From Paraburkholderia azotifigens (GTDB lineage: Bacteria; Pseudomonadota; Gammaproteobacteria; Burkholderiales; Burkholderiaceae): a stretch of 64,000 nt of DNA. The translations under genes were made by a program, and so were the position numbers. This document shows, in pieces, positions 45,498 to 54,973 of this stretch (positions are counted from its first letter, which is position 1; each line of letters starts with the position of its first letter). The notes below the pieces were generated by a model. That model did no database searches and was not told the DNA's origin. It worked only from the letters and a program-made list of their open reading frames with translations. The stretch spans positions 1,364,001-1,428,000 of the forward strand of contig NZ_VOQS01000005.1 of NCBI RefSeq assembly GCF_007995085.1, read 5' to 3'.

Positions 45498-46766
45498 ATG
45501 CAAACGAATCTCGACTCTCACGCGAAAGCTCTGCCCGATGCCGCGGAAGCGGAAAGCATCCTGCGTTCGTGCGTGCATTGCGGCTTCTGTAATGCGACGT
45601 GTCCGACGTATCAGCTGCTCGGCAACGAACTCGACGGGCCGCGAGGACGCATCTATCTGATCAAGCAGTTGCTGGAAGGCGAACCTGTCAGCGACAGGAC
45701 GCAACTGCATCTGGACCGCTGCCTCACGTGCCGCAATTGCGAAACGACGTGTCCGTCGGGCGTCACGTATCACCGGTTGCTGGATATCGGGCGCGCGGAA
45801 CTCGAACGGCGCGTAGAGCGGCCTGTCGGCGAACGCCTGACGCGCAAAGGCTTGCGCACCGTGATTCCGCGGCCCGCCGTGTTCGACACGCTGCTCAAGG
45901 CGGGACGCGCCGTGCGGCCGCTGTTGCCTGCCAGCGTGCAGGCGAAGATTCCGGCGCGCGCCGCCGTGCCCGCGAAACCGCGTCCCGCGACGCGTCATGC
46001 ACGCCGCGTGCTGATGCTCGAAGGTTGCGCGCAGCCGTCGCTGTCGCCCAATACGAATGCCGCGGCGGCGCGCGTGCTCGATCGACTCGGTATCAGCGTG
46101 ACGCCCGCTCACGAAGCGGGCTGCTGCGGCGCCACCGACTATCACCTGAACGCGCAGGACGCTGGCCTCGACCGCGCGCGCCGCAATATCGACGCATGGT
46201 GGCCCGCAATCGAAGCAGGCGCCGAAGCGATCGTGCAGACGGCGAGCGGCTGTGGCGCGTTCGTGAAGGAATACGGACATCTGCTGCGCAACGATCCCCT
46301 CTACGCTGTGAAGGCCGCGCGTGTGAGCGCGCTGACGCGCGACCTCGTCGAAGTGCTGGCGGCCGAGCCGCTCGACGCCCTGCAGCCGGCCCGCGATGCC
46401 AACGCGTTGCGCGTCGCGTTTCACTGTCCCTGCACGCTGCAACATGCGCAGAAGCTCGGCGGCGCAGTCGAAAGCGTACTGACGCGGCTCGGCTTCGATC
46501 TGTCCTCCGTCCCCGACGGTCATCTGTGCTGCGGCTCAGCGGGCACGTATTCGATCACGCAGCCCGAGCTGGCGCAAAAGCTGCGCGACAACAAGCTGAC
46601 TGCGCTCGAAAGCGGACAGCCGGACATCATCGCGACGGCGAACATCGGTTGTCAGATGCATCTGGACGGGGCGGGCAGAACGCGTGTGCGTCACTGGATC
46701 GAACTGATCGAGGAAGCACTCGATGCGTCGAATGCTTCGATGCGCGCGGCGTCCGAGCCCGCTTGA
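45498..46766 (+). CDS. glcF: Glycolate oxidase iron-sulfur subunit
   Basis: A 422-residue electron-transfer subunit with two 4Fe-4S motifs near the N-terminus (CVHCGFCNATCP and CLTCRNCETTCP) and two CCG-type domains (GCCGATDYH, LCCGSAGTY). It passes electrons from GlcD/E to quinone. No glcG or malate synthase gene follows, so the glyoxylate is handled elsewhere. Confidence 0.94.
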   Translation: MQTNLDSHAKALPDAAEAESILRSCVHCGFCNATCPTYQLLGNELDGPRGRIYLIKQLLEGEPVSDRTQLHLDRCLTCRNCETTCPSGVTYHRLLDIGRAELERRVERPVGERLTRKGLRTVIPRPAVFDTLLKAGRAVRPLLPASVQAKIPARAAVPAKPRPATRHARRVLMLEGCAQPSLSPNTNAAAARVLDRLGISVTPAHEAGCCGATDYHLNAQDAGLDRARRNIDAWWPAIEAGAEAIVQTASGCGAFVKEYGHLLRNDPLYAVKAARVSALTRDLVEVLAAEPLDALQPARDANALRVAFHCPCTLQHAQKLGGAVESVLTRLGFDLSSVPDGHLCCGSAGTYSITQPELAQKLRDNKLTALESGQPDIIATANIGCQMHLDGAGRTRVRHWIELIEEALDASNASMRAASEPA

Positions 46767-46950
46767 GCTTGCCGTAGAGCCGACCACTGCAGTCAGCTAC
46801 GCGCGCCCTCACGCCCGCCGGAAGACGCGCCAACCATGTCGGCTGAGAGCGGCGCCCGTACCTCTAAGCGCGGCCAGCACCGTGTTACGTTGCGCCGCCT
46901 TCAGCCCATTGCCGAAGGCAGCCCGACACCGTGCCCGTCAACGCGGTTCG

Positions 46951-46986
46951 CTTTAGTTGCGGCTTTAGTTGCGGCTTTAGTTGCCG
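46951..46986. repeat. Three 12-bp tandem repeats at the end of the DUF4148 gene
   Basis: CTTTAGTTGCGG is repeated three times (the last with one change), and the TAA stop of the minus-strand gene lies in the last unit. Each unit carries a TAA in the gene's reading frame, so the gene ends in three successive stops. Confidence 0.85.
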
Positions 46987-47240
46987 AAATAGATGGGCTT
47001 CATTCCCGAGTTCGCATCCGGACGGATCGAGCCCTCGATCTTGTGACCTACGCGGGAAACGGCGTTGCGGAAGGCATGTTGCTGCGTACCCGATGCCGAC
47101 GAGCCATCGGCGACACCGCCGACATCCGTGCGCGTGACCTGTGCGTTGGCTGCCTCAGCGGCGTCGGTCGATTGAGCGAACGACGAGATGGCAGGAATAG
47201 CGAGAGCGGCTGCAACAACGATCGATTGAACGAGTTTCAT
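46977..47240 (-). CDS. DUF4148 exported small protein
   Basis: An 87-residue exported protein with a signal peptide cut near SSFAQ. The start MKLVQSIVV is set by AGGTAAGG upstream. DUF4148 proteins are small periplasmic or outer-membrane-associated proteins common in Burkholderia relatives; their function is unknown. Here the C-terminus ends PIYFGN. Confidence 0.8.
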   Translation of the reverse strand: MKLVQSIVVAAALAIPAISSFAQSTDAAEAANAQVTRTDVGGVADGSSASGTQQHAFRNAVSRVGHKIEGSIRPDANSGMKPIYFGN

Positions 47241-47371
47241 GATCCTTACCTCCAGGTTTGATGTCTTCGCAAACACCCGTTTGCGTTTCAGTGCTTGCAG
47301 TCTAGGCCTGAGGAGAGATGCAATTAAGCCCTCGCAGAACAATTGAATGTTGTCGGAATAGGTACAAACCC

Positions 47372-48039
47372 TTAGGCACGACCAATCCCTTTTGCCGCAT
47401 GTCGAAAGGCCTCGACAATAGGGCGAAAAAAGCTGTTGTTATAAAGCGCGCACATGAACACTGGAAAGGCGAGGAGCGATTGCAGGACGCCATAATCCTG
47501 CGCAAAGGGAAGTGCCGTCGCGCCGAGCGCAGCCAATGCAGCAATCGCCGCGAACGGCTTTTGCAGAACCATGAAGGTTCGGCGGCGCGTGTACATGAAT
47601 GCAGCGGCTGTGCCGAACAGGAAGTTGATCGACACGGCGTCGAGCACTTGCACGCCATAGACGAGCAGCAAGACAACTGCAGTCACGGCGCAAAACCGCC
47701 AGATCGTCATCAGCAGCGCGAGCAGCGGAAGCAGCGCATAGAAGACCCACTCATAACGCAGCGTCCACATCGCTGTATTCAGGATCCACGACTGCGGAAG
47801 GCCGTTAAGGTCGACACGACGCTGGACGCCGCATGCGTCAGGAAGACCGCGAACGCAAGGAAGGCCCGCAGACCGTCCAGTTCCCCGTAACGCCGGCCGT
47901 TGCTGAGTTCCTCGATCAAGACACGAAAAAATCGGCTGTGCCGGGCCGCCAGACCTGCAACGACGAAACACGCAACCGTGGTCACGCATGCGGACCACGG
48001 CGGAAACTGACTGGCCGGCATAGGGGCTGCGTCGTGCAT
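47372..48039 (-). pseudogene. Broken acyltransferase-3 (OafA-like) gene
   Basis: One minus-strand frame (48039 to about 47832) encodes the family's N-terminal signature YGELDGLRAFLAFAVFLTHA. Another frame, from about 47788 to 47372, encodes the later signature WTLRYEWVFYALLPLL and further helices. About 110 residues expected between them are missing, so there is an internal deletion plus frameshift, and the C-terminal helices are also absent. An intact enzyme would O-acetylate a surface polysaccharide. Confidence 0.75.
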
Positions 48040-48167
48040 GACTGCCGCCGCAGAATAGCAGCGGCAACGCTAACGCAGGATATGGCGGCGCACCTGCGCT
48101 ACGTTTTGTCATCTCAATCGGAGAGCCATGATCGATCCCCTGCTTCGGCCGACCAGACTCGCCAGCT

Positions 48168-48932
48168 TCACGACGCACTTTGCGAATCCCCGTCGATCGG
48201 AATCATCTGGCCGGAGATCGAACGCCCGGCCGGCGACGCGAGAAAGACAGCGAGCGCGGCGGGATCGACGAAGCGCTTGATCGACTGGTTGGCAAGCGCC
48301 GCCGCTTCTTCCTCCGCGACGCTGCGCCCGCTGACGGAAGCCCGTCCCTGAAAGACCTGCTGCAGGCGCGGACCGGCCACAGCGCCGGGCAGGATCGCAT
48401 TGACCCGGACGCCGGATTCGCCCAGTTCGCGCGACAGCGTCTTGGTGAAACCGATGAGCCCCCACTTCGTCGTCGCATACGCGCTACGGTTCGGATAGCC
48501 AAAGCGCCCAGCCAACGACGACATGACGACGATCGACCCGGCCGCCGACTTCTTCAGATGAGGAATGGCAAGCTGCGTCACGACGAACGTGCCGTTGAGA
48601 TTCACGCGAAGCACGGTGTCCCAGGCGTCGGCATCGAAGTTCTCGACGCTCGCTGCAGGTCCGGCGATGCCCGCGTTGTTGACGAGCACGTCGAGGCCGC
48701 CCAGTGCCGCGACCGCCTCGGCCATCATCGCTGCTACGGAAGCACGGTCGGCGATATCGCACACACGGGTCATCACGCCGGGCAGTTGCTCGCGGACCTG
48801 CTTCAGCGCGGCCTCGTCGATATCGCAGACGAAGACCTTCGCTCCAGCGGCGAGAAATGCTTCCGCGATGGCGCGGCCTATTCCGCCTGCGCCCGCCGTG
48901 ATGAGCACGCGCTGATCATTCATGGTTGCCAT
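48168..48932 (-). CDS. SDR family oxidoreductase
   Basis: A 254-residue short-chain dehydrogenase. The start MATMNDQ has AAGGAGG upstream. The NAD site is TAGAGGIGRAIAE, then NNAGI, and the catalytic set is Ser, Tyr and Lys in SSLAGR and YATTKWG. It is 34 bases downstream of the thioesterase and probably in its operon. The substrate is not evident; 3-oxoacyl or a hydroxy acid is likely. Confidence 0.85.
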   Translation of the reverse strand: MATMNDQRVLITAGAGGIGRAIAEAFLAAGAKVFVCDIDEAALKQVREQLPGVMTRVCDIADRASVAAMMAEAVAALGGLDVLVNNAGIAGPAASVENFDADAWDTVLRVNLNGTFVVTQLAIPHLKKSAAGSIVVMSSLAGRFGYPNRSAYATTKWGLIGFTKTLSRELGESGVRVNAILPGAVAGPRLQQVFQGRASVSGRSVAEEEAAALANQSIKRFVDPAALAVFLASPAGRSISGQMIPIDGDSQSAS

Positions 48933-48966
48933 GGACCCTCCTTTGAAGCAGTGATGTCTGCGTCCG

Positions 48967-49380
48967 TCACGCACAGACCGCGCGGATATAGTCGGGCATC
49001 GGCACCGCCTTGAGGCCGCCGTCCGCTCGCCGAACGCACAGCGCCCGCGTTTCCTGGCCCTCGCAGATCAGCGTGTTGCCCCGCATGATGCGATGATGCT
49101 GGATGAAAACCTTGCCGCGCCATTCTTCGATGCGGGTATGGATATCGAGTCTCTCGCCATGAGTCGCCGAAGTCAGAAAACGCGTATGAATTTCCAGCAA
49201 CGGCGGTCCGATGCATTGCGCGGGGTCCGTCAACTCATGCCACGCGGGCAAGCCGCATCGCCTGAAAAAGTGGTGTGAAGCGGCATCCATCCAACGCGAG
49301 AAATTTGGAAAGAACACGATGCCCGCAGGATCGCAATCACCGAAATGCACATCGACGCTGTAGACGATTTCCTTGCTCAT
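48967..49380 (-). CDS. 4-hydroxybenzoyl-CoA thioesterase-type acyl-CoA thioesterase
   Basis: A 137-residue hot-dog-fold enzyme. The start MSKEIVY has GGGAG upstream. The catalytic-aspartate motif VHFGDCDPAGIVFFPNFSRWMD is typical. It hydrolyses an acyl-CoA. It is divergent from the Crp/Fnr gene and likely belongs with the BKACE pathway downstream, where a released acyl-CoA needs cleaving. Confidence 0.82.
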   Translation of the reverse strand: MSKEIVYSVDVHFGDCDPAGIVFFPNFSRWMDAASHHFFRRCGLPAWHELTDPAQCIGPPLLEIHTRFLTSATHGERLDIHTRIEEWRGKVFIQHHRIMRGNTLICEGQETRALCVRRADGGLKAVPMPDYIRAVCA

Positions 49381-49502
49381 GAGCCTGAACTCCCGTTTCA
49401 ATGCAATGATTATTCCCGTGCCGCTCCGGCGAATCTGTCAATCCGGCGACACTCGGCAGCAGCGCAGTGCCGGCATTCGCCCGTAACAGTCAGGAGACGA
49501 GG

Positions 49503-50207
49503 ATGACTCGCCCCATACGGATGGCTGCGCCATCGCTCACACTCGATGAGCTGCTGGCTCAGTCGCCCTGGTTCACGTCGCTCGACGAGCCCGCGCAGCG
49601 CCTGGTGCGTGCCGACACGTCGGAGCGCGCTGTCGCGACGGGTCAGCTTCTGGGCCGCCATGGCGATCGGCAGCACGTGTGGTTCGGCGTGCTCGAAGGC
49701 CTGATCAAGTGGTCGATCACCGCGCACGACGGGCGCACGGTCACGCTGGGCGGACAACTGGCTGGAAGCTGGTTTGGGGAAGGCACGCTGATTCGCAAGG
49801 CGCCCCGCCAGTCCGATCTGATCGCGCTGCGCGACAGCCGCGTCGCGCAGATTCCGCTCGCCACCTTCGACTGGTTGCGTAGCCACCAACCCTCGTTCAA
49901 CGAGTTCCTGCTGATGCAGGTGAACGAACGCCTGCACTGGTTCATGGGCAATGTGGCCGCGTACGGACTGCTCAACACCGACAGTCTCGTGGCCCGGGCG
50001 CTGCTGGGCATGGTGCATCCGTTGCCGAATCCGCGTGGAGAACGGTATCTGCAACTGTCCCAGGAGGAACTCGCCAACCTCGCCGCCGTGTCTCGCCAGA
50101 CGTGCAACAAGGCGATGATGCATTTCAAGGAAGCCGGCCTCGTACGGACCGAATACGGCGGCATCGTCGTGCTGGATCTGCCCGGCCTGCAGGCGCTCGC
50201 GCAGTAG
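49503..50207 (+). CDS. Crp/Fnr family transcriptional regulator
   Basis: A 234-residue regulator. The start MTRPIRM has CAGGAG upstream. The cyclic-nucleotide-like beta roll occupies residues 20-130, without the cysteine cluster of FNR. The C-terminal winged helix is LSQEELANLAAVSRQTCNKAMMHFKEAGLV. It lies between the thioesterase/SDR pair and the MFS-BKACE operon and may control both. Confidence 0.87.
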   Translation: MTRPIRMAAPSLTLDELLAQSPWFTSLDEPAQRLVRADTSERAVATGQLLGRHGDRQHVWFGVLEGLIKWSITAHDGRTVTLGGQLAGSWFGEGTLIRKAPRQSDLIALRDSRVAQIPLATFDWLRSHQPSFNEFLLMQVNERLHWFMGNVAAYGLLNTDSLVARALLGMVHPLPNPRGERYLQLSQEELANLAAVSRQTCNKAMMHFKEAGLVRTEYGGIVVLDLPGLQALAQ

Positions 50208-50208
50208 G

Positions 50209-50241
50209 TCCGCTTCCCGTTCGCTTCCTGTCCGCTTCCTG
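50209..50241 (+). repeat. Three 11-bp tandem repeats
   Basis: Units close to TCCGCTTCCTG occur three times in a row (two near-identical, one with two changes) directly after the Crp/Fnr stop. They are probably slippage repeats. Confidence 0.6.
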
Positions 50242-50366
50242 TCCGCGCTTGCGGTCGCGGCCCCGCCGCCGCCTGGCGTTTGCCCTGACCGCAACTGTCG
50301 CCGGATAGACAGTGGTCAGAGCGGATGCCCGAAATAATGCGTGTCATACAACACAGGAGACACGCA

Positions 50367-51737
50367 ATGACTCATGCTCGCGCGCTGCCGGCGACGGACG
50401 CGGACGGCAGCCCGTCTTCGGCCCGGTCGGCGGAAGATTTCGTCTACCGCAAGATCAGTTGGCGTGTGATGCCGATCGTGCTCATCGCCTACGTCTTCGC
50501 TTTCCTCGACCGCATCAACATCGGCTACGCACAGCTTCAGATGAAGCAGGATCTGGCGTTTTCCGATGCCGTCTACGGACTCGGCGCCGGCGTCTTCTTC
50601 GTCACGTATCTGCTGTTCGAGGTGCCGAGCAATCTTCTGCTCGAGAAAATCGGCGCGCGTCTTTCGTTCCTGCGCATCATGGTGCTATGGGGTCTCACGT
50701 CCGCGACAACCGCTTTCATTACCGAACCGTGGCAGTTCTATGGCGTGCGGCTGCTGCTCGGCATGTTCGAAGCGGGCTTCTTTCCCGGCATCATCCTGTA
50801 CCTGACGTACTGGTATCCGAGCCAGCGCCGCGGCCGCGTGACGGGACTGTTCCTGTTCGGCATGCCGATCACAGGCGTGCTCGGCGGACCGCTGTCGGGA
50901 ATGATCATGAGCCGTATGGAAGGCCTCGGCGGCATGCACGGCTGGCAGTGGCTCTTTCTCGTCGAGGGTCTGCCGACTGTCCTGCTCGGCTTCCTGCTTT
51001 ACCGCATGCTTCCGGACAGGCCGGCTCGCGCGCCCTGGCTGAACGACGCCGAGAAACGGCTGGTGCAGTCGGTACTGGATGCCGACCAGCAGCGCAACGC
51101 GCACACCGGACATCGTCGGGGCAAGCTCGTCGTGGCGCTGACGGACGCAAAGACCTATGTGCTCGCTTTCGTCTACTTCTGCTGCGCTTGCGCCGTCTAC
51201 ACGGTCACGTTCTGGCTGCCGACGATGATCAAAGGCCTCGGCATCGCACCGATCGCGACGATCGGCTGGTACACGGCCGTGCCGTATGTCTTCGGCGCCG
51301 TCGGTGTCCTCGTTATCAGCCGCAGTTCGGACCGCTTCAAGGAACGCCGCTGGCACGTCGGGGGCACCCTGGCGCTCGGCGCCGCGGCGCTCGCCTCGAC
51401 CTCCTTTCTCGATGCGAATGTCGTTCCTGTGATGACCCTGCTCTGCATCGCCTCGTTCTTTATCTTTGGCGGCGGTTCGCTGTTCTGGTCGATTCCTCCC
51501 ACCTACCTCGGACGCGATGCGGCGGCGGCGGGCATCGCGGTGATCAGCTCGCTCGGCATCCTCGGCGGCTTCGTCAGCCCGACCATGATCGGCTGGATCA
51601 AGGGCGCGACGGGCAGCATCCAGCTGGGCCTGCTTGCATTGACCGCAGTCGTGATTCTGGGCGGCCTGACGATCCTGCTCGGCCTGCCGAAGAACGCGGT
51701 CCGCGTGGGCCCGAACGACAGCACGAGCGGGCACTAA
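50367..51737 (+). CDS. MFS transporter, anion:cation symporter (ACS) group
   Basis: A 456-residue, twelve-helix importer. The start MTHARAL is set by AGGAGA upstream. The loop and first helix FAFLDRINIGYAQLQMKQDL are typical of the ACS group, as is the family pattern ending FEVPSNLLLEKIGAR. ACS members import organic anions such as tartrate, phthalate and galactarate. It is first in an operon with BKACE and the hydroxyacyl dehydrogenase. Confidence 0.88.
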   Translation: MTHARALPATDADGSPSSARSAEDFVYRKISWRVMPIVLIAYVFAFLDRINIGYAQLQMKQDLAFSDAVYGLGAGVFFVTYLLFEVPSNLLLEKIGARLSFLRIMVLWGLTSATTAFITEPWQFYGVRLLLGMFEAGFFPGIILYLTYWYPSQRRGRVTGLFLFGMPITGVLGGPLSGMIMSRMEGLGGMHGWQWLFLVEGLPTVLLGFLLYRMLPDRPARAPWLNDAEKRLVQSVLDADQQRNAHTGHRRGKLVVALTDAKTYVLAFVYFCCACAVYTVTFWLPTMIKGLGIAPIATIGWYTAVPYVFGAVGVLVISRSSDRFKERRWHVGGTLALGAAALASTSFLDANVVPVMTLLCIASFFIFGGGSLFWSIPPTYLGRDAAAAGIAVISSLGILGGFVSPTMIGWIKGATGSIQLGLLALTAVVILGGLTILLGLPKNAVRVGPNDSTSGH

Positions 51738-51776
51738 ACAAGTCCTCGACCCATTTCTTCTCCGGAGAACACCAGC

Positions 51777-52703
51777 ATGAGCAAGCCAAAAGTCATCGTG
51801 ACCGTGGCCCCGACGGGCGGCATGGCCAGCAAGGCAATGAACCCCGCCCTTCCTACGCAACCGCGCGAGATCACCGACGACACCTACCGCTGCTACAACG
51901 CCGGCGCGAGCGTGGTCGCGGTGCACGCACGGCGTCCCGACGATCAGGCCACCTGCGATCCCGCCATCTACAGTCACATCAACCGGCTGATCCGCGACAA
52001 GTGCGACATCATCCTCAACAACTCCACGGGCGGCGGCATCAACGGCGATATGGTGCGCGAACTCGACAACGGCCTGTGGGAGATCCAGTGGGAAGAACGC
52101 CTGAAAGGCATGCAAGGTGACGGCGTCGAAATGTGCACGCTGGATGCCCAGACGGTAATCGCGAGCTTCGGCGGCAAGGAAATTCTCGTCGCGACGCCGC
52201 CTTCGCGAATCCGGCAGATTGCGTCGATGATGAAGGAGCGTGGAATCAAGCCGGAGTGGGAAGTGTTCGGACTCGCAGACATCGTTCAGGATGTGCAGCG
52301 CGCCATCAACGAGGGGCTCGACGACGCGCCGCATTTCATCAATATCGTCATCGGCGCCAACGCGTTCCAGGGCGCGCTGCCCTATACACCGCGCCTGTTG
52401 CAGACCATGGTCGATCACCTGCCGGACAACACGGTCTTCAACGTCAGCGCCATCGGCGCGGCGCAGCTGCCCGCGGCGATGAATTCGCTGCTGCTGGGCG
52501 GGCACGTGCGCGTCGGGCTCGAAGACAACCTGTACTACCGACACGGCGAGCTGGCCACGAATGTGCAACTGGTCGAAAGACTCGTGCGCCTCGTCCGCGA
52601 AATGGGCTACGAGCCGGCTACGCCAACCGAGGCGCGCGAGATCATCGGACTGCGGCCTTTGCGCGAAGCAAGCCGCGCGGCCTGCCTGGAAGTGCAGTCA
52701 TGA
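51777..52703 (+). CDS. BKACE/3-keto-acid cleavage enzyme (DUF849)
   Basis: A 308-residue TIM-barrel zinc enzyme. BKACE family enzymes condense a beta-keto acid with acetyl-CoA to give acetoacetate and an acyl-CoA. Expected motifs are VTVAPTGG, the metal-binding AVHAR, and [16 protein letters not shown] near the end. Its stop overlaps the next start (ATGA). With the following dehydrogenase it would oxidise then cleave a beta-hydroxy acid. Confidence 0.88.
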   Translation: MSKPKVIVTVAPTGGMASKAMNPALPTQPREITDDTYRCYNAGASVVAVHARRPDDQATCDPAIYSHINRLIRDKCDIILNNSTGGGINGDMVRELDNGLWEIQWEERLKGMQGDGVEMCTLDAQTVIASFGGKEILVATPPSRIRQIASMMKERGIKPEWEVFGLADIVQDVQRAINEGLDDAPHFINIVIGANAFQGALPYTPRLLQTMVDHLPDNTVFNVSAIGAAQLPAAMNSLLLGGHVRVGLEDNLYYRHGELATNVQLVERLVRLVREMGYEPATPTEAREIIGLRPLREASRAACLEVQS

Positions 52704-53641
52704 ACGAGGGCGCCGTCAACGTAGCGATTGTCGGGACGGGCGTGATCGGTGCGGGCTGGGCAACGCATTTCCTTGCACAGGGTTTCGCCGTCACTGCGAC
52801 GGATCCCGGCGACGGAGCCGAGTCGCGGCTGCGCAAGTGGATCGACGACAACTGGCCCGCCGCCGGGCGCCTGGGCCTCGCCAAAGGCGCTTCGCGGCAG
52901 AACCTGACGTTCACGACCGACGTCGGCACTGCCGTGCGGCATGCCGACTTCATTCAGGAGAGCGGCCCGGAACGGCTGGACGTCAAGCACACGTTGATAG
53001 CGACCATCGAATCGGCCGCGAAAGCCGATGCGATCATCGCATCGTCCTCCTCGGGGCTGTCGGTCAGCGACATCCAAACGGGCGCCCGGCATCCGGAACG
53101 GATCGTCCTCGGACATCCGTTCAATCCGTCGCACATCATTCCGCTCGTGGAGGTGGGCGGCGGCCGACTGACCTCGCCCGAAAACGTCGCGAAGGCCATC
53201 GCGTTCTATACAGCGACAGGCAAGAAGCCCATCAGGATCGACAAGGAGGTCAAGGGGCATATTGCGAACCGGCTGCAGGTGGCGCTGTGGCAGGAAGCCA
53301 TCAGCCTGGTGCAGCGCGGTGTCGCGTCGGTGGAAGCAATCGACGCGGCCATCGCCTACGGCCCCGGTCTGCGCTGGGCGTTGTTGGGGCCGTTCCTCAA
53401 CCTTCATGCTTCGGGCGGCCCCGGCGGCGTGACGCATGTGCTGCAGCATCTTGGTCCCGCCCAGCGTGAATGGGCCAAAGACCTGGGCACCTATCCCGAG
53501 AGCGACGAGTACATCGAGTCGATTGCGAAAGGCGTCGAAGCGGAGCTCACACCGTACGATTTCACGGAAATGTTGCGCCAGCGCGATGAATTGCTGATTC
53601 AGTTGCTGGAGGCAAAGCGAAATCTGTCGCAGATTCCATAG
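52700..53641 (+). CDS. 3-hydroxyacyl/L-carnitine-dehydrogenase-like enzyme
   Basis: A 313-residue NAD-dependent dehydrogenase coupled to the BKACE gene by ATGA. The Rossmann motif is GTGVIGAGW, with [10 protein letters not shown], the catalytic histidine and glutamate in [15 protein letters not shown], and GHIANRL. Its sequence is near carnitine 3-dehydrogenase and L-gulonate 3-dehydrogenase. The anion-type importer argues against carnitine. It would make the beta-keto acid substrate of BKACE. Confidence 0.85.
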   Translation: MNEGAVNVAIVGTGVIGAGWATHFLAQGFAVTATDPGDGAESRLRKWIDDNWPAAGRLGLAKGASRQNLTFTTDVGTAVRHADFIQESGPERLDVKHTLIATIESAAKADAIIASSSSGLSVSDIQTGARHPERIVLGHPFNPSHIIPLVEVGGGRLTSPENVAKAIAFYTATGKKPIRIDKEVKGHIANRLQVALWQEAISLVQRGVASVEAIDAAIAYGPGLRWALLGPFLNLHASGGPGGVTHVLQHLGPAQREWAKDLGTYPESDEYIESIAKGVEAELTPYDFTEMLRQRDELLIQLLEAKRNLSQIP

Positions 53642-53698
53642 CTAAAGAACGATTAGCGTCAGCTGCCCCCGCTCCCATCGACGTTGGCGCGTAAGGGA

Positions 53699-54973
53699 TC
53701 AGTTGTCGGCGTTGCTGGAAATGAAAGAGGCGAATGCACTGTACGGCGGATTCAGTGCAACGCCATCCTTCATAATGCCGAACGTGTTGTTCCCGCTATC
53801 GAGGATGTAGTACATCACCGACTGAACGTTGTGCGTTTTCCGCTGCTGATAAAAACTGCCCAGCGTCTTCGTGATGTAGCTGGCGCGATAGTCCTGAGCT
53901 TTCTCCGGCCCCGTGTTCCATTCCGTGATCATGAATGGCACGCCATAGCGCGCCTTGCAATACGTCGGCAGATCGAACCCCGGGCCCGAGCCGTCGATTC
54001 CGATGTTGAAGATATCGCCGTACACCTCGTAGTTGTGCCAGGTCGTGATGTCCCAGCGCACTTTCGGGTGGCCACCCGAGCCATCCGGTTGCATGCCGTC
54101 CCACAACGCGTCTGCTGCGCCGATATCGGCCACGCAGAAGTTAATGCCGCATTTCGCGTCTGACTGGACAGCCTTCACGCCATCGATCATTCCGCGCATC
54201 GCCCCGCGCATGATCGGCCAGTTCAGGTTATTGAAGTCGATTACCTTGGTGCCTGCGTTGGTGAAGTCGAGAATCGTCGCATTTTGCCGCGTCAATTCGT
54301 TTCCGCACTCGTACATCGTGACGCCGTATTGCTTGAGTGCATTCGCAATGGCCATGGCGGCCTGCAATCCGCGGTTATAGGCGGCGGACTCGCCTGGAAA
54401 CAGATTGCCGGTTGAATCGTAGATGCCCATATTGATCAGCACCAGCAGCGACAGTCCGTTCGACTGGAACGCCTGCGCCAGTTTGGAAACGGCACTGATC
54501 TGGGCGGGATCGTCGGTACATCCGACGCGGTAGGTCGTGCAGCCCAGGCCTTTCAGGATCGATACGAGCTTCGCCGGCGTATACGTGTAGTCGTAGTGTC
54601 CGTTGATCCCGTAGAACATTCCCGCCGGTGCCGCGACGGCGACGCGCGGATCGCTGCATGGCAGCCAGACATCGAGGTCCGCGCACACATAGAACTGCCC
54701 GCCCGTACCGATGTGCCACATCTTGCCGCCGTACCAGAGCAGCAGCGACACGTTATACGTGGTTCCCACCGTCGTGCCGTTGCGATAGATGACGCCGTTC
54801 TTGACCGTCCACTGCGAGCCCATCTTGTCGATGATCACGGAAGCCGAAGGAATCGTCGTGCCGTCGGGCGACGCTCCACTGGCTACGGCTCCGAAAGCCT
54901 GTCCATACGCACCCAGAAGGTATCCGCCACCAAGAGCCGACAGGCTGCCAAGAAATTGACGTCGTTTAATCAT
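53699..54973 (-). CDS. Tat-exported clan A glycoside-hydrolase-like protein
   Basis: A 424-residue exported protein. The N-terminus KRRQFLG followed by a hydrophobic stretch is a Tat signal. Residues 45-110 look like a beta-sandwich, and a TIM barrel follows. The catalytic acid/base of clan GH-A is likely E226 (YECGNELTR) and the nucleophile E351 (FMITEWNTG). The substrate is unclear; GH39- or GH5-like activity on a polysaccharide is possible. It stands alone with a long AT-rich region upstream. Confidence 0.78.
   Translation of the reverse strand: MIKRRQFLGSLSALGGGYLLGAYGQAFGAVASGASPDGTTIPSASVIIDKMGSQWTVKNGVIYRNGTTVGTTYNVSLLLWYGGKMWHIGTGGQFYVCADLDVWLPCSDPRVAVAAPAGMFYGINGHYDYTYTPAKLVSILKGLGCTTYRVGCTDDPAQISAVSKLAQAFQSNGLSLLVLINMGIYDSTGNLFPGESAAYNRGLQAAMAIANALKQYGVTMYECGNELTRQNATILDFTNAGTKVIDFNNLNWPIMRGAMRGMIDGVKAVQSDAKCGINFCVADIGAADALWDGMQPDGSGGHPKVRWDITTWHNYEVYGDIFNIGIDGSGPGFDLPTYCKARYGVPFMITEWNTGPEKAQDYRASYITKTLGSFYQQRKTHNVQSVMYYILDSGNNTFGIMKDGVALNPPYSAFASFISSNADN

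Noticed and set aside
50312..52120. 602-codon plus-strand frame over the MFS gene
   Set aside because: Arginine-rich shadow of the real MFS frame.
50685..52568. 627-codon frame antisense to the MFS and BKACE genes
   Set aside because: No family likeness and overlaps two well-supported genes.
52700..53641. L-carnitine dehydrogenase as a firm call
   Set aside because: Family likeness is real, but the anion-type importer and the lack of carnitine transport genes leave the substrate open.
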